Assembly: GCA_033220425.1 (NCBI GenBank)
Contig: CM065647.1
Location: forward strand, 496,001 to 560,000
Source of the DNA: Lepraria neglecta
Lineage: Eukaryota; Ascomycota; Lecanoromycetes; Lecanorales; Stereocaulaceae
Reading direction: 5' to 3'
Length of the DNA stretch: 64,000 nt
In this document: piece by piece, positions 47,232 through 55,967 of the stretch
Numbering within the stretch: position 1 is the stretch's first letter
Layout of the letters: each line of letters starts with the position of its first letter
The notes under the pieces: model-generated
Seen by the model: only the letters and a program-made list of their open reading frames with translations
What the model was told of the DNA's origin: nothing
The model's database searches: none
Position numbers and translations under genes: made by a program

Positions 47232-48479
47232 TCAGCTATGGCGAAACAGTAGCCATGTTGAAAGAGTATTCTTGTTCTTCTTGGGGCCTCGTGAATGTCC
47301 TCGCACGCTTTCTTTGAAATATATGTAGCCCGCTTGCGCTGTTGATGACAGACTGTATGTGCTGATATAATACAAGCAATACTTTTCACGATGTGTACCA
47401 CCATCCGTTACCATTTTCACTCAAGACGTCCGATATAGAAAAATTGTTCCGCTATGTCAAGCTCAGAGTGACAGGATACTCCTGTTGTCAAGTCTTTCGT
47501 CAATCCAATGAACCACTGAGAAGGAATGACCATGGAAAATGTTTTAAATCTGACTGAATGCATAGTATGCGCTGGTCAATGATCATGCGTCAAGGTAGGA
47601 ACCAATCGCTGATTTTGCGGCTAATGTCCCTAAACTCCCTGTTGAAAGAAGCACTGTTAAGCTCGCGTATGAGTATCAAATAACAACAAGTTAATTCTCG
47701 CAGGATGTCCGCGAGATTCGTATAGACTTATGATGAATTAGAAAAATTATTGGGCACAATGTCACGATTGGAGCCAAGGTATTACGGTCGCAGAAAGACG
47801 TGTCAATAAGAAGTCCTCGAGATGTCCATGCCGCAGACAAGGCTTGATATAGGTGGGGCATGCCGGCTATCAACATCGCTAATAGTGCCTCAACATTTTC
47901 AAAAAGATTACTGCTTTTATTTCATAACCTTTGCAGCCGGTTCAAAGTGGGCTCTCATCACACTATAAGTCAGCGTACCTCAGCTTCAATTGCAACGATA
48001 CTGCCTCTTACCCAGCTCTAATATCGATATTTTTGCGATGTTTACTCTTGGGCGAGCCCGAAAATTGTATTCCATCTAACTTCAGTACTGATAATATTCT
48101 TAGATGTCCTGCTTCGATTATAGAGATAATTTCGTACATTGCGCTCAAGTTTGAATAATTTTGTCTTCTTACACCAATATGCAGCCCGACCAGTGTGCTC
48201 CTGCCGGCTCCATTCCTATGGATATCCTTATATATTCAGCTCCAACATTCATCAATGCATGACCTTTGCTGCTCATGCAACACCGCAAGCCTGTAAGATT
48301 CTTATCAAACATAATGTCACTACCACAAAGTCGGCTTCATCTCATGCCCATCCGCAGCTCAAATTGCGCCCAGGATTCGCAACGTAGTTCTTGGGATTAT
48401 GGTAGTATGTTGCCCGTGTCAAAGTCCAGGTCACTGCCAGCAATGCAGTCGTCCCATGGCTGGTAGTAGCGCAGCTCGT
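47232..48479. other. Intergenic region without recognised genes
   Basis: About 1.2 kb with only short ORFs lacking any motif. No tRNA-like fold, repeat or RIP signature seen. Confidence 0.5.
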
Positions 48480-48920
48480 TCAGCACAAAAAGCGACTGGT
48501 GACCGTCCATGAAATGAGTCCTCGTCCTCGTCCTCGTGGCCTTTGCCGCTGGCGGCCACGAATTGGTCGCGGCATCCGACGTCGATATTTTGATGATGTT
48601 GCTGTTCTTGGAGTTGTCGCTTTGAGCTTCTGTGTGCAGCCTCTGACTTGGTGGTTCGTTGATGCGCTTGGCGCAGTGAGGGCGGCGTCTATGGTGATAT
48701 TGTTGGTAGTGTTGTTGGCAATGTTCCCGATGGTGTCATTGAAGGGCTTGTTGGCGGGGTTGTGTGCGGTGCTGTGACTGGTTTTATGGGTGGTGTCGTG
48801 GATGGTGTCGTCGTCGTCGTCATCTCTGTCATCACTGTCGTCGTATTGGCCTGTGTCGTAGCCGTTGTCGTGCAGCGAAGCTCTGTGCTCTTCTGGCGTC
48901 GGGCACCACTCCTGTTGCAA
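48480..48920 (-). CDS. Small hypothetical protein, WCPTxEE motif, possible paralogue of 49101-49739
   Basis: A 146-residue frame starting MQQEWCPTPEEH, then an aspartate-rich stretch (DDSDDRDDDDDD), a Thr/Asn-rich middle with short repeats (NNTTNN, HDTTHKTSH), and an Arg/Gly-rich end (RGRQRQRPRGRGRGLIS). The same two landmarks, WCPTxEE and a basic R-G-R-L-I-S segment, occur in the neighbouring gene at 49101-49739. This may be a gene, a 3' exon of that gene or a decayed tandem copy. The opposite strand also reads open because of low complexity, so caution is needed. Confidence 0.3.
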   Translation of the reverse strand: MQQEWCPTPEEHRASLHDNGYDTGQYDDSDDRDDDDDDTIHDTTHKTSHSTAHNPANKPFNDTIGNIANNTTNNITIDAALTAPSASTNHQVRGCTQKLKATTPRTATSSKYRRRMPRPIRGRQRQRPRGRGRGLISWTVTSRFLC

Positions 48921-49100
48921 TGTTGTAATGTGGCGATAGGCTGGGAAGGATGTCTAGCTAATGGGGGCCCCCAGGGCCCCATATATGGCCAAAACAGACA
49001 AAGAACGGCTAGTAACAGGCTTCTGGAATCGCATAGAAAGCAATCAAGCAACGGATTGCAACAACTCCTCCTTGTCTTTGTTTTGCGGGTCGTTACGCCA

Positions 49101-49739
49101 CTACTCAGCAGTCTTTGCGTCTGCAAAGACATTGCTAATCAAGCGGCCGCGAGCGCTTCCCCTTGACTTGCCGTCGGCAGCACGAGATAGTTGAAGATCG
49201 TTGTTGAGATTGTCTGATCTAGGCTGAGAGAGCTGAGCCACTTCGCTGCCGTCGGAGTCTTCGTCGGAGAAGTCAGGCGATGCAACACGCTTGCTCATGT
49301 CTTTTCGAAAGTCTTCATTGGTCCAGCCAGGGAAGTTTTCATGCGCGATGGCGTCGACTTCTTCTTGTGTTGGACACCAGGTGTCTGGGACTTCGTCACG
49401 TTCGTGGTACCAGTTCGAGTCCTCGTAGAGGTTGCTTTGGTTATTCCGTAGAGGATTTTTGTTCACGAAGACGTGAAAGGGTGGCGGGTGTTCTTGCGTC
49501 GATGAAGATAGCGGCTGCAGTAAGTCAGCCGATGAATTGACAGCAAGAACGTCAACATTTTGAAGTTTTTCAGGTCGACGATAACCGGGGGGACGACAAC
49601 GTATGCCAAGGGATAGGGAACGAGCACGAAAACGAAGGTAGCGTTGCACCAGAGACTCCCCACTGTAAGACACATAGTCAAATGTACAATGGAAGATGAT
49701 GTGGGCGTGGATGCTTGGAGATGGTGCGGACCGACTCAC
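49101..49739 (-). CDS. Hypothetical protein with WCPTQEE motif
   Basis: A 212-residue frame on the minus strand. The N-terminal 60 residues are basic and of unclear structure. The middle has NWYHERDEVPDTWCPTQEEVD followed by an acidic stretch (SPDFSDEDSDGSEV) and a basic end (KSRGSARGRLISNVF). The family is not recognised. The shared motif with the downstream ORF at 48480-48920 suggests a small local family. The start used is the first ATG, and a spliced upstream start cannot be excluded. Confidence 0.45.
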   Translation of the reverse strand: MSRSAPSPSIHAHIIFHCTFDYVSYSGESLVQRYLRFRARSLSLGIRCRPPGYRRPEKLQNVDVLAVNSSADLLQPLSSSTQEHPPPFHVFVNKNPLRNNQSNLYEDSNWYHERDEVPDTWCPTQEEVDAIAHENFPGWTNEDFRKDMSKRVASPDFSDEDSDGSEVAQLSQPRSDNLNNDLQLSRAADGKSRGSARGRLISNVFADAKTAE

Positions 49740-51751
49740 CGTCCAGGTCGAAGCTCGGTCTCAAGACATCAATGTGTTTATATATGTACTGAGAAATTAT
49801 CATGGGGAAAGAAGAGGGAAATCATGCTGGTATATATACTGGTGAGTGGACGCCGATCAAGCAGCATGTGGTGAATGCGTGTGCTTCACATGTGGCTTCG
49901 ATAGCCCTGGCATCTCGGTTGTAGAGTGAAAGTCGACATGGGGGTATGGGGTGAAGGCGTGATTCACACGATACCTCGAAAAACAAGAGGAAAGTGAGTG
50001 GAATGATGGCATCAAGCCAAAAGTGTCCAATCTCACAGCCAAATGTTGTGGATTGTCTCGAGGTCGATAACTAACGTATTGCGGTGGTCAAAGGAGGAAA
50101 TGGAGCACGGTTGAACGCATTTCATTTGAGAGTTGAGTCGCGATTGTGTAAGTGTCCGCTTTAATGTCTTCATTAAATGTGTGTTCGACTCAGAACTTAA
50201 GTTGAGATCAGGGTGATATGTATGGCAATGAAGTTAGCAAATGAAGCCTCATACATTTGCTAACGCCGCTGCCTCAGGGGTCTTCAAAAGCTGTGAAAGG
50301 ATCGAAAGAATTAAGAGAACCTTCCAACGCAAATGTGAATGCCGGTGCAGCTTCATATCGGAAGAAATCTCTCGCACTTCCTGGGCGTCACCCATCACAG
50401 CGTGTTGCAAAGGGGCAACCATGACGGCAATGAGACTTCACAGAGCACTCTTAACCGTGACATAATGACGACTTCGACACCCTTTTCTTACACCACTGAC
50501 ACCGTCTACAACAACGTGATGACTTGGCAGACCGCGCGGTCTTGTGACCACGGGATTCACTTGATAGCGATGGATGACCTTTCTTCCTACCTGAGTGGCG
50601 CCTGCATTCTTTGACGGTGGCAACACCAGTCGGGTTATTTCTGCAGCGGCGACAACGATTGGTCACGTACACATAGTAACTGCGGCGTCAACAACGGCAA
50701 AGCTGTGAGTGTGTTTATCATAGAGGTCGTCTTACCTTGCTAGGTGGCTGGTCTTTGCTTCTGGCAGCGAAGCATTCTGTAATTATGACAGTTGTAGTGT
50801 TAGCCGCGGCACTGTTGCCGTCTTCAATATCAAGAATGGCTTTTCCCTCTGTGAATCTGGTACCAGCTACGCTTTCCTCATGCAAATGCGTCTTCGTTGT
50901 TCCGTTGCCTAGCTTCGTACACGTCAACATCTGATTCGACTTCGCCAGTGTCATTGTAATGTACCACAACGCCGTCGTTGTTGGCGCCATAGACAGCTCA
51001 TGGCTAACAGCAACCTCGATAACGACCGATTTTGCAAACCATGTCAGGTTCAGGACGTTTTCGTCGCCTCCTCCATCTTTTCGGATTATTTCCGAGATTC
51101 CGTTACATATTCAGGGTAAAAATCCCGGAATATGGTTAGATATAATGCGCCTTGGAGCTGAAAAGGTGTAAGATTTTGGTATTTGAAGCACGATATTACG
51201 CACATCCGGTCATGCTGTGCTCGTCTTCTTTGGGAAAGAATTCAAAGACTTTCCAGATGAGGCTTCTTTAAAGCATTGCTGGCAGTTCAAGATGGTTTGA
51301 ACATGTAGAGAACAGCGCCTATATGTGGCCGTCCCTAAGAATGGCCAAAACAAATGCACATTTGAAATTCTTCTAGGAAGAATGGGTCACGGGAAAGAGG
51401 ACAGTGCATCATACGCTGTGGCATAACTTTTGACACTGAAAATTCATAGACTTTAAAAGCCACGCTAGAAATTGGATCATCGAGTATCTTAGCCACTGCA
51501 AATCGTTGTTACATGTAGGTGCTGCATGCGCAAGTGCCAAGTTACTCGAAAAACCAGACATCGGCCTTTCGGCGCTTCATCGGGCCGGAGCTTGGCTCCC
51601 GCTTAACAAGGTTTAGCTGCCATTCCGCCTCGCTTGCGCCGATTTTCAATATCTTCCCCCAAAACATACGTGTAGCAAAATAGCCAAAATCAAAGGACCT
51701 TGACAGCGCAAACTCCTGAGCAATCAAGACATCAAAAATAGTAAAAAAACA
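49740..51751. other. Intergenic region, no firm gene
   Basis: About 2 kb. A weak minus-strand candidate lies at 50990-50451: an open stretch at 50990-50718 (ending DQPPSK before a GTAAGA donor-like site) and a cysteine- and arginine-rich stretch at 50672-50451 (NRCRRCRNN, KECRRHSGRKKGH). I cannot link them in one frame or assign a family. The rest shows nothing. Confidence 0.35.
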
Positions 51752-51823
51752 TAGCAACGGGCGGTTTCGATCCGCCGTCCTCCGGGTTATGAGCCCGGCG
51801 CGCTTCCGCTGCGCCACATCTGA
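51752..51823 (-). tRNA. tRNA-Met (CAT), initiator-like, with mismatched acceptor stem
   Basis: On the minus strand the D arm (GCGC/GCGC), anticodon arm (CCGGG, loop CTCATAA, CCCGG; anticodon CAT), five-base variable loop and T arm (GGCGG, ATCGAAA, CCGCC) are perfect. TGGCGCAGCGGAAGCGCG and GGCTCATAACCC are hallmarks of the fungal initiator. The T loop ATCGAAA is also initiator-like. A T7 run (51749-51743) ends the unit as expected for RNA polymerase III. However, the 5' acceptor strand reads TCAGATG whereas the 3' strand CGTTGCT needs AGCAACG. Only the inner four pairs form, counting G-U. It may be a pseudogene truncated at its 5' end. Confidence 0.7.
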
Positions 51824-52239
51824 AAACTTATTAGAGAAGTTTCAACAGAACGATTTGAGAAACGTACTGCTTGTATTACTCGACGACAATAGCTGGGCTA
51901 TTCTATTATATGATGCTTATTATATCACCGAATATCGTTTAATGTTAAGTGCCTCTAATCCCTCTGCAGATGTTTTTTGCAACGAGGATACCTTCGAACC
52001 CATCTCCCTCCCTCTATGCTCTCGAGTCATACGGCATCTATATTTAAGCAACTTAGCAAAAGATATATCATGGCTAATGTAATGACGTCTTGGACAATGG
52101 AAGCTTCACAACGCTATGCGTCCCTTCCCTTGCCATTCGATACTTCTCTCTACCACTACCATACTGATCCTAGGACCCCACAATGGCCGCACCAACACCT
52201 AAACCCTCCTTTCCCACGTTCTCCGCCCTGTAAACCCAC
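51824..52239. other. Intergenic region between the tRNA and the next gene
   Basis: About 415 bp without a supported gene. The pyrimidine-rich segment before 52240 could be the promoter and 5' UTR of the downstream gene. Confidence 0.45.
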
Positions 52240-52806
52240 ATGCTTACTCTTCCTGCTCCTCTACTACCACCTCCCAAGCCAACCTCCCCTTCCCTGACAG
52301 CGGCTATCTCCTCACTCTCCTTCCACCCAACCCTCGAAGCCGCCCTCCACATCTTTAACAATGACCTCCCCAGCGCACACTTTCTTGTCCGCCACATGCA
52401 AGCTCCACCAGCGTACGAGAGAATGCTTTTACATGCTATACTCCACAGAATAGAAGGGGACTACGATAATGCGAGGGCGTGGTATAAAAACGTTGCGGAC
52501 AGCGAGGTCTTTACGATAGTATGGGATGGAGAAGAAGCGGCAAGGGATTTAATTGGGCAAGCGGAGACATTAGTAAAGAACGGAGAGGGGAGTAAGCAGG
52601 AATCGGAGAAGGAGAGCTTGAGGGAGATAAAAGCTGTGGTCGATTACTGTAGAGTGAGGTTTGGGGAGGAAGAAGTCAGAAATGCTATAGGTGCTTGGGT
52701 CAAGCCAGGGGAGGATCACAGAAAGATGGGAGAGGAGATGGTTACGGGAGGCAAAGGGGTACAGGCAATTCTAAGGCAAGACCTTCAAATTGAGGAGAAA
52801 CAGTAA
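52240..52806 (+). CDS. Conserved fungal hypothetical protein
   Basis: A single-exon frame of 188 residues. After a proline-rich start, the core reads FHPTLEAALHIFNNDLPSAH, HMQAPPAYERMLLHAILHRIEGDYDNARAWYKNV and SEVFTIVWDGEEAARD. This two-helix arrangement, in which helices place substrates or partners like a TPR pair, resembles widely conserved ascomycete proteins annotated only as hypothetical. The C-terminus is a charged helix (EKESLREIKAVVDYCRVRFGEEEV). No catalytic motif is seen. A spliced start from the ATG near 52183 was considered but breaks the frame. Confidence 0.6.
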   Translation: MLTLPAPLLPPPKPTSPSLTAAISSLSFHPTLEAALHIFNNDLPSAHFLVRHMQAPPAYERMLLHAILHRIEGDYDNARAWYKNVADSEVFTIVWDGEEAARDLIGQAETLVKNGEGSKQESEKESLREIKAVVDYCRVRFGEEEVRNAIGAWVKPGEDHRKMGEEMVTGGKGVQAILRQDLQIEEKQ

Positions 52807-53356
52807 TATTTCTTTGGAAACTCCAACGGAGCATTAGAGCCCCTCGCACTATTGACGGCCCACGCTCACTCTCATTCAGTCAAAACGACCATATCACAGC
52901 TCAATGATTCCGCCGTCTTCTTTCAAATGACCCAGATAATCACGATGTCCATTTTTAACGCAGAACATGCCAGCACACCCGCACCAGTGGTCCCAAATGC
53001 TCGCTTTGGCTTCCGTTCCCTCAGGATTCAGGACACTGTACAGGCCTGAACCTGGTATACCTGTGCCTGGGATGGGAGCGGAAGCAGGTCATCGAATGGT
53101 AGTATTCAGCGCTCTCGCTGTTCCTCTAGGCCAACGGAAAACAGCCAAACATGGGTAGCACAATCGATTTTCATGTTGCAGGCGTTCCGCACTTGCTCTT
53201 TCTCTTCGGAACCCATAGTAAAGCGTCCCCATACAAATGGACCTTCCCTGGAAGCTTTACTTGTGCTCCTCTTTTATCTTCTATGCTATGAAACTAGCTC
53301 CCGATCGACTTCAGATTCCCATTCTCATAAGCTCTTCGTACGACATTTCTCACAAC
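52807..53356. other. Intergenic region
   Basis: About 550 bp with no supported gene or repeat. It precedes the F-box-like paralogue pair. Confidence 0.45.
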
Positions 53357-53719
53357 ATGTCGCTAGCAACTTTGCCCTACCGTCTCATACTAGCAATATT
53401 ACGGTGGGGTTACCCACACGGCACATTCTCGAGCGACCACTTAGACCCAGCGACTATATCTCTCATTGACTGGAATGAGGTTGCCTTGGCAGATAGGGTG
53501 ATAGCGCGCCGGCGAATTGTGTGTCACCGATGGCGAAATGCTGTAGATCAGATCCTGCAGGACCATATTCGGCTTGTACCTGCGGGCAGAGACTGGATGA
53601 GGCCTCAGCGCTGGAGAGATATGCACGATATACAATGCTTGCAGCGTGATTTGGTCGACAACCTTGGGAGCCCTTTACAAGCAACTTATCCGGATTCCTG
53701 GCTGGAGTCTTTTATGTAG
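53357..53719 (+). CDS. Small F-box-like hypothetical protein, first of a tandem pair
   Basis: The ATG at 53357 gives about 120 residues beginning MSLATLPYRLILAILRWGYPHGTFSS, then DWNEVALADRVIARRRIVCHRWRNAVDQIL. An LP-x-L-I-L-x-I-L start plus a later C-x-x-W resembles the F-box fold. The next gene (54027-54491) has the same plan: MSLSSMPDGILLNTFRNLYPLRTF followed by DWTAVVRADQML. The frame extends upstream to an ATG at 53237, but conservation with the neighbour begins at MSL, so the inner start is preferred. Confidence 0.45.
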   Translation: MSLATLPYRLILAILRWGYPHGTFSSDHLDPATISLIDWNEVALADRVIARRRIVCHRWRNAVDQILQDHIRLVPAGRDWMRPQRWRDMHDIQCLQRDLVDNLGSPLQATYPDSWLESFM

Positions 53720-54026
53720 CTCGGCCACCGAGATGTAGCAGGAAGTATGGGTGGCATTGGTAGTCGAATTTTTAGTGTTGACAACATCAAGCAGTTGTCC
53801 TGTGATGGTTTTGCTCGCTCTTGTGAGCTTGATGCCTGATGCCAGATGCCAGATTCCTGTCGTGACAACGTTTGCTCAGTTTGAAAGATGGTTTGCCTGC
53901 TTGTAGAATTTATAGATGGTCTACTTCATGAAAGGTCCACCTAGTGTTCCCTTCGTTTTCATCTTCGCATGCCATTCCCATTCTCTCAAACCTCCCATAT
54001 CAAGACCTGCTGAAGTCATCGCCTTT

Positions 54027-54491
54027 ATGTCACTCAGCAGTATGCCAGACGGAATTCTGCTCAACACATTCCGAAATCTGTACCCACTAAGAACATTCAC
54101 CACTCCCTATCGGCAAATAGCTACCACATTAGACGTCGACTGGACTGCAGTTGTCAGAGCTGATCAAATGCTGATGAACGTGGTGCAAGCGAATCCTAGT
54201 ATATGGCACATAGCAACTGATCCTCAACGCACACAGGCGGTTTGCACCTCCGAATATCGTATTAAAGAAATTGGGGAGAAATGGACATTATCCATGCTTT
54301 CTCGCGCAACTTGGCAGCCAGGATTCAGCACATCCAGCAAAATCAACCTCAGTAACATCACCCTCCGCAAAACCAGCCTCAGCAAAATCAGACTCCGCAG
54401 AATCAACATCAGCAAAATTAACCTTAGCAAAGCCGGCTTCAGCGATATCAACGACACCAGTCTCCAAACGAACGAAGTACTTCAAGGGTGA
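54027..54491 (+). CDS. Small F-box-like paralogue with 15-bp repeat tail
   Basis: The ATG at 54027 gives about 154 residues. The N-terminal 60 residues match the plan of the preceding gene (MSLSSMPD, YPLRTFTTPY, DVDWTAVVRADQM), so the two are likely a tandem duplication. The C-terminus is taken over by eight tandem pentads of the type SKINL, SNITL, RKTSL, SKIRL (54336-54455). Whether this tail is part of a working protein or marks decay is unclear. Confidence 0.4.
   Translation: MSLSSMPDGILLNTFRNLYPLRTFTTPYRQIATTLDVDWTAVVRADQMLMNVVQANPSIWHIATDPQRTQAVCTSEYRIKEIGEKWTLSMLSRATWQPGFSTSSKINLSNITLRKTSLSKIRLRRINISKINLSKAGFSDINDTSLQTNEVLQG
54336..54455. repeat. 15-bp tandem minisatellite, eight units
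   Basis: Eight consecutive 15-bp units related to AGCAAAATCAACCTC, in phase with the plus-strand codons. The reverse strand reads as an A(D/N)FxE-like pentad series (EAGFA, KVNFA, ESDFA), which resembles pentapeptide repeats. Confidence 0.85.
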
Positions 54492-54862
54492 CACATGAGA
54501 ACTGGTCATCGAAGCCCGGGGACACAAGGATATCGGAATGTAAATTTGGATCTTGCCCATTGGCTACGAGCAAGTGCTGCTGCATGATATCCAATGGATG
54601 AGTAACTATCGGATGATGAAGTGCTTCCAGCTTTGTCCTGATATAGCATCGTCCGCAGAAGCTTGAGTGCTCATCTTGCGCAATGCCTCTCCACTAGAAA
54701 CCATTAGCTTCAGCCATGCAGATATGGGAGTGAAGAACCCACATATTGTGACTTCTCCGATATCAAAAGACAGGCATCAGTGTCCCAAACGAGACAATTG
54801 GCTCTTCCGTATGGCTCCCCACGTAGTCGATATGGACATCAATCCTAATCCACTCCACCTCT
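54492..54862. other. Intergenic region between convergent genes
   Basis: About 370 bp between the plus-strand F-box-like gene and the minus-strand RPC9 stop. Only untranslated and terminator sequence is expected; nothing recognised. Confidence 0.45.
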
Positions 54863-55536
54863 TCACCCACTACCCTCCTCCCCTCCCCCTCCATTCGCGC
54901 CATTCATTCCCTCCTCCCCATCAACGCCATTCTCCTCCCCACCCAAAACCTCCTGCACAATCCTCAAAATTTCCTCCTGCCTCTCCTGCGTAAACCGCTC
55001 ATCACACTCCTCAACCACACAATCCAGCAGCGTCAGCTCCTGCGGTCGTAAATTCAGCACCATCAGCACTTCCGACTTCGTCAAATTGAACGCCTGCAAA
55101 CGCGTCACGAGGGTTCGTATGGTCTGATCGCTATAGTGGGGTTGCTGGTAGCGGGGGATGGGAGAGCGGGAGTCGGGGGGTGGGGTGAGGTAGGTGTTAA
55201 TCTGCTGGGCGTCAATGGGGTTTAAGGTTGAGGTGAGGGGAATTATACCTCTTTGATTACGGTCGAGACATTCGTGTGGGTTTGAGGCGTGGTGCGGGGT
55301 TTAGCGCGGGATTCGGTGAGGTGGGCGAGGACTTCGTAATTGGAGAGGACGGCGGATTGGGTTTCCAGTATCTGGGAAAGTGTAAGTGTGAGGAGGTCGC
55401 GATATATTCTCGTGCAGCTACAATGAAGCGAATGGGTTGAACTACCTTCATAGTCGTCAATTTGGGTAATCGTTTGGGAAGAGTGTCTGATATTGTGAGC
55501 GTGATAAAATTCGGCAGTTTTGAGATCTACTCTCAT
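54863..55536 (-). CDS. RPC17: DNA-directed RNA polymerase III subunit RPC9 (Rpb4 family)
   Basis: Three exons: 55536-55531 (only ATGAGA), 55371-55249 and 55201-54863, about 155 residues. Joined, exon 1 and 2 give MRILETQSAVLSNYEVLAHL, the standard RPC9 start (compare M-K-x-L-E-x-x-S-A-x-L-S-N-Y-E-V). Exon 3 holds TRLQAFNLTKSEVLMVLNLRP and VVEECDERFTQERQEEILRIVQEVL, the HRDC-like Rpb4 helices, with an acidic Gly-rich tail. RPC9 pairs with RPC8 in the stalk of Pol III, which transcribes tRNA and 5S genes. Introns have GTAGAT and GTATAA donors and CAG acceptors. The 6-nt first exon is small but forced by the conserved N-terminus. The gene lies 430 bp downstream of NOP58 on the same strand. Confidence 0.82.
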
Positions 55537-55967
55537 GTGGTGCCATTTGAGTACAATTTTCTGAGATTTGAGATGTCGTTCCCCATTACTGTAGGATCAA
55601 ACACTTTGCACTACGAACTCTAGTTTGTATTTAATCTCTTCATGTGAAACATCCGGAATCGGAATGTATGCAGATCATTGTTGGGATTTTGTTAGTTTGA
55701 TAAAGCAAAGTCATTGCGGTTGAGACTTTGGCCTCGATATAGACCTCCCAAGCCGAATATGCAAATGTACAAATCCATGCCAGACCCAATGGATGTCATG
55801 AAACACCATGACATCCATCCTCTGCTGGCATGTTCTCGTGACCCGAGAAATTCTTTAACGTGACTGATCAACCTTCAACGGCCACACAATCCAATCTATA
55901 AGGATACAATATCCTGACAGATATTAACCGGGCCTCGAAACACCTCCCACTACAATCGATCATCCCT
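55537..55967. other. Intergenic region between NOP58 and RPC9
   Basis: About 430 bp, holding the NOP58 3' end and the RPC9 promoter. A short perfect repeat (TGGATGTCATGAAACACCATGACATCCA, an inverted repeat around 55791-55818) is the only feature noted. Confidence 0.5.

Noticed and set aside
51789-52082. Plus-strand ORF of 97 codons starting inside the tRNA
   Set aside because: It starts within the tRNA-Met and shows no coding pattern.
54336-54455. CRISPR-like array
   Set aside because: No spacers; contiguous 15-bp units in a eukaryotic genome.
54288-54560. Minus-strand frame resembling pentapeptide repeats
   Set aside because: The repeat is 15 bp, so every frame on both strands shows pentads. 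The plus-strand frame joins the F-box-like part; the minus frame has no further support.
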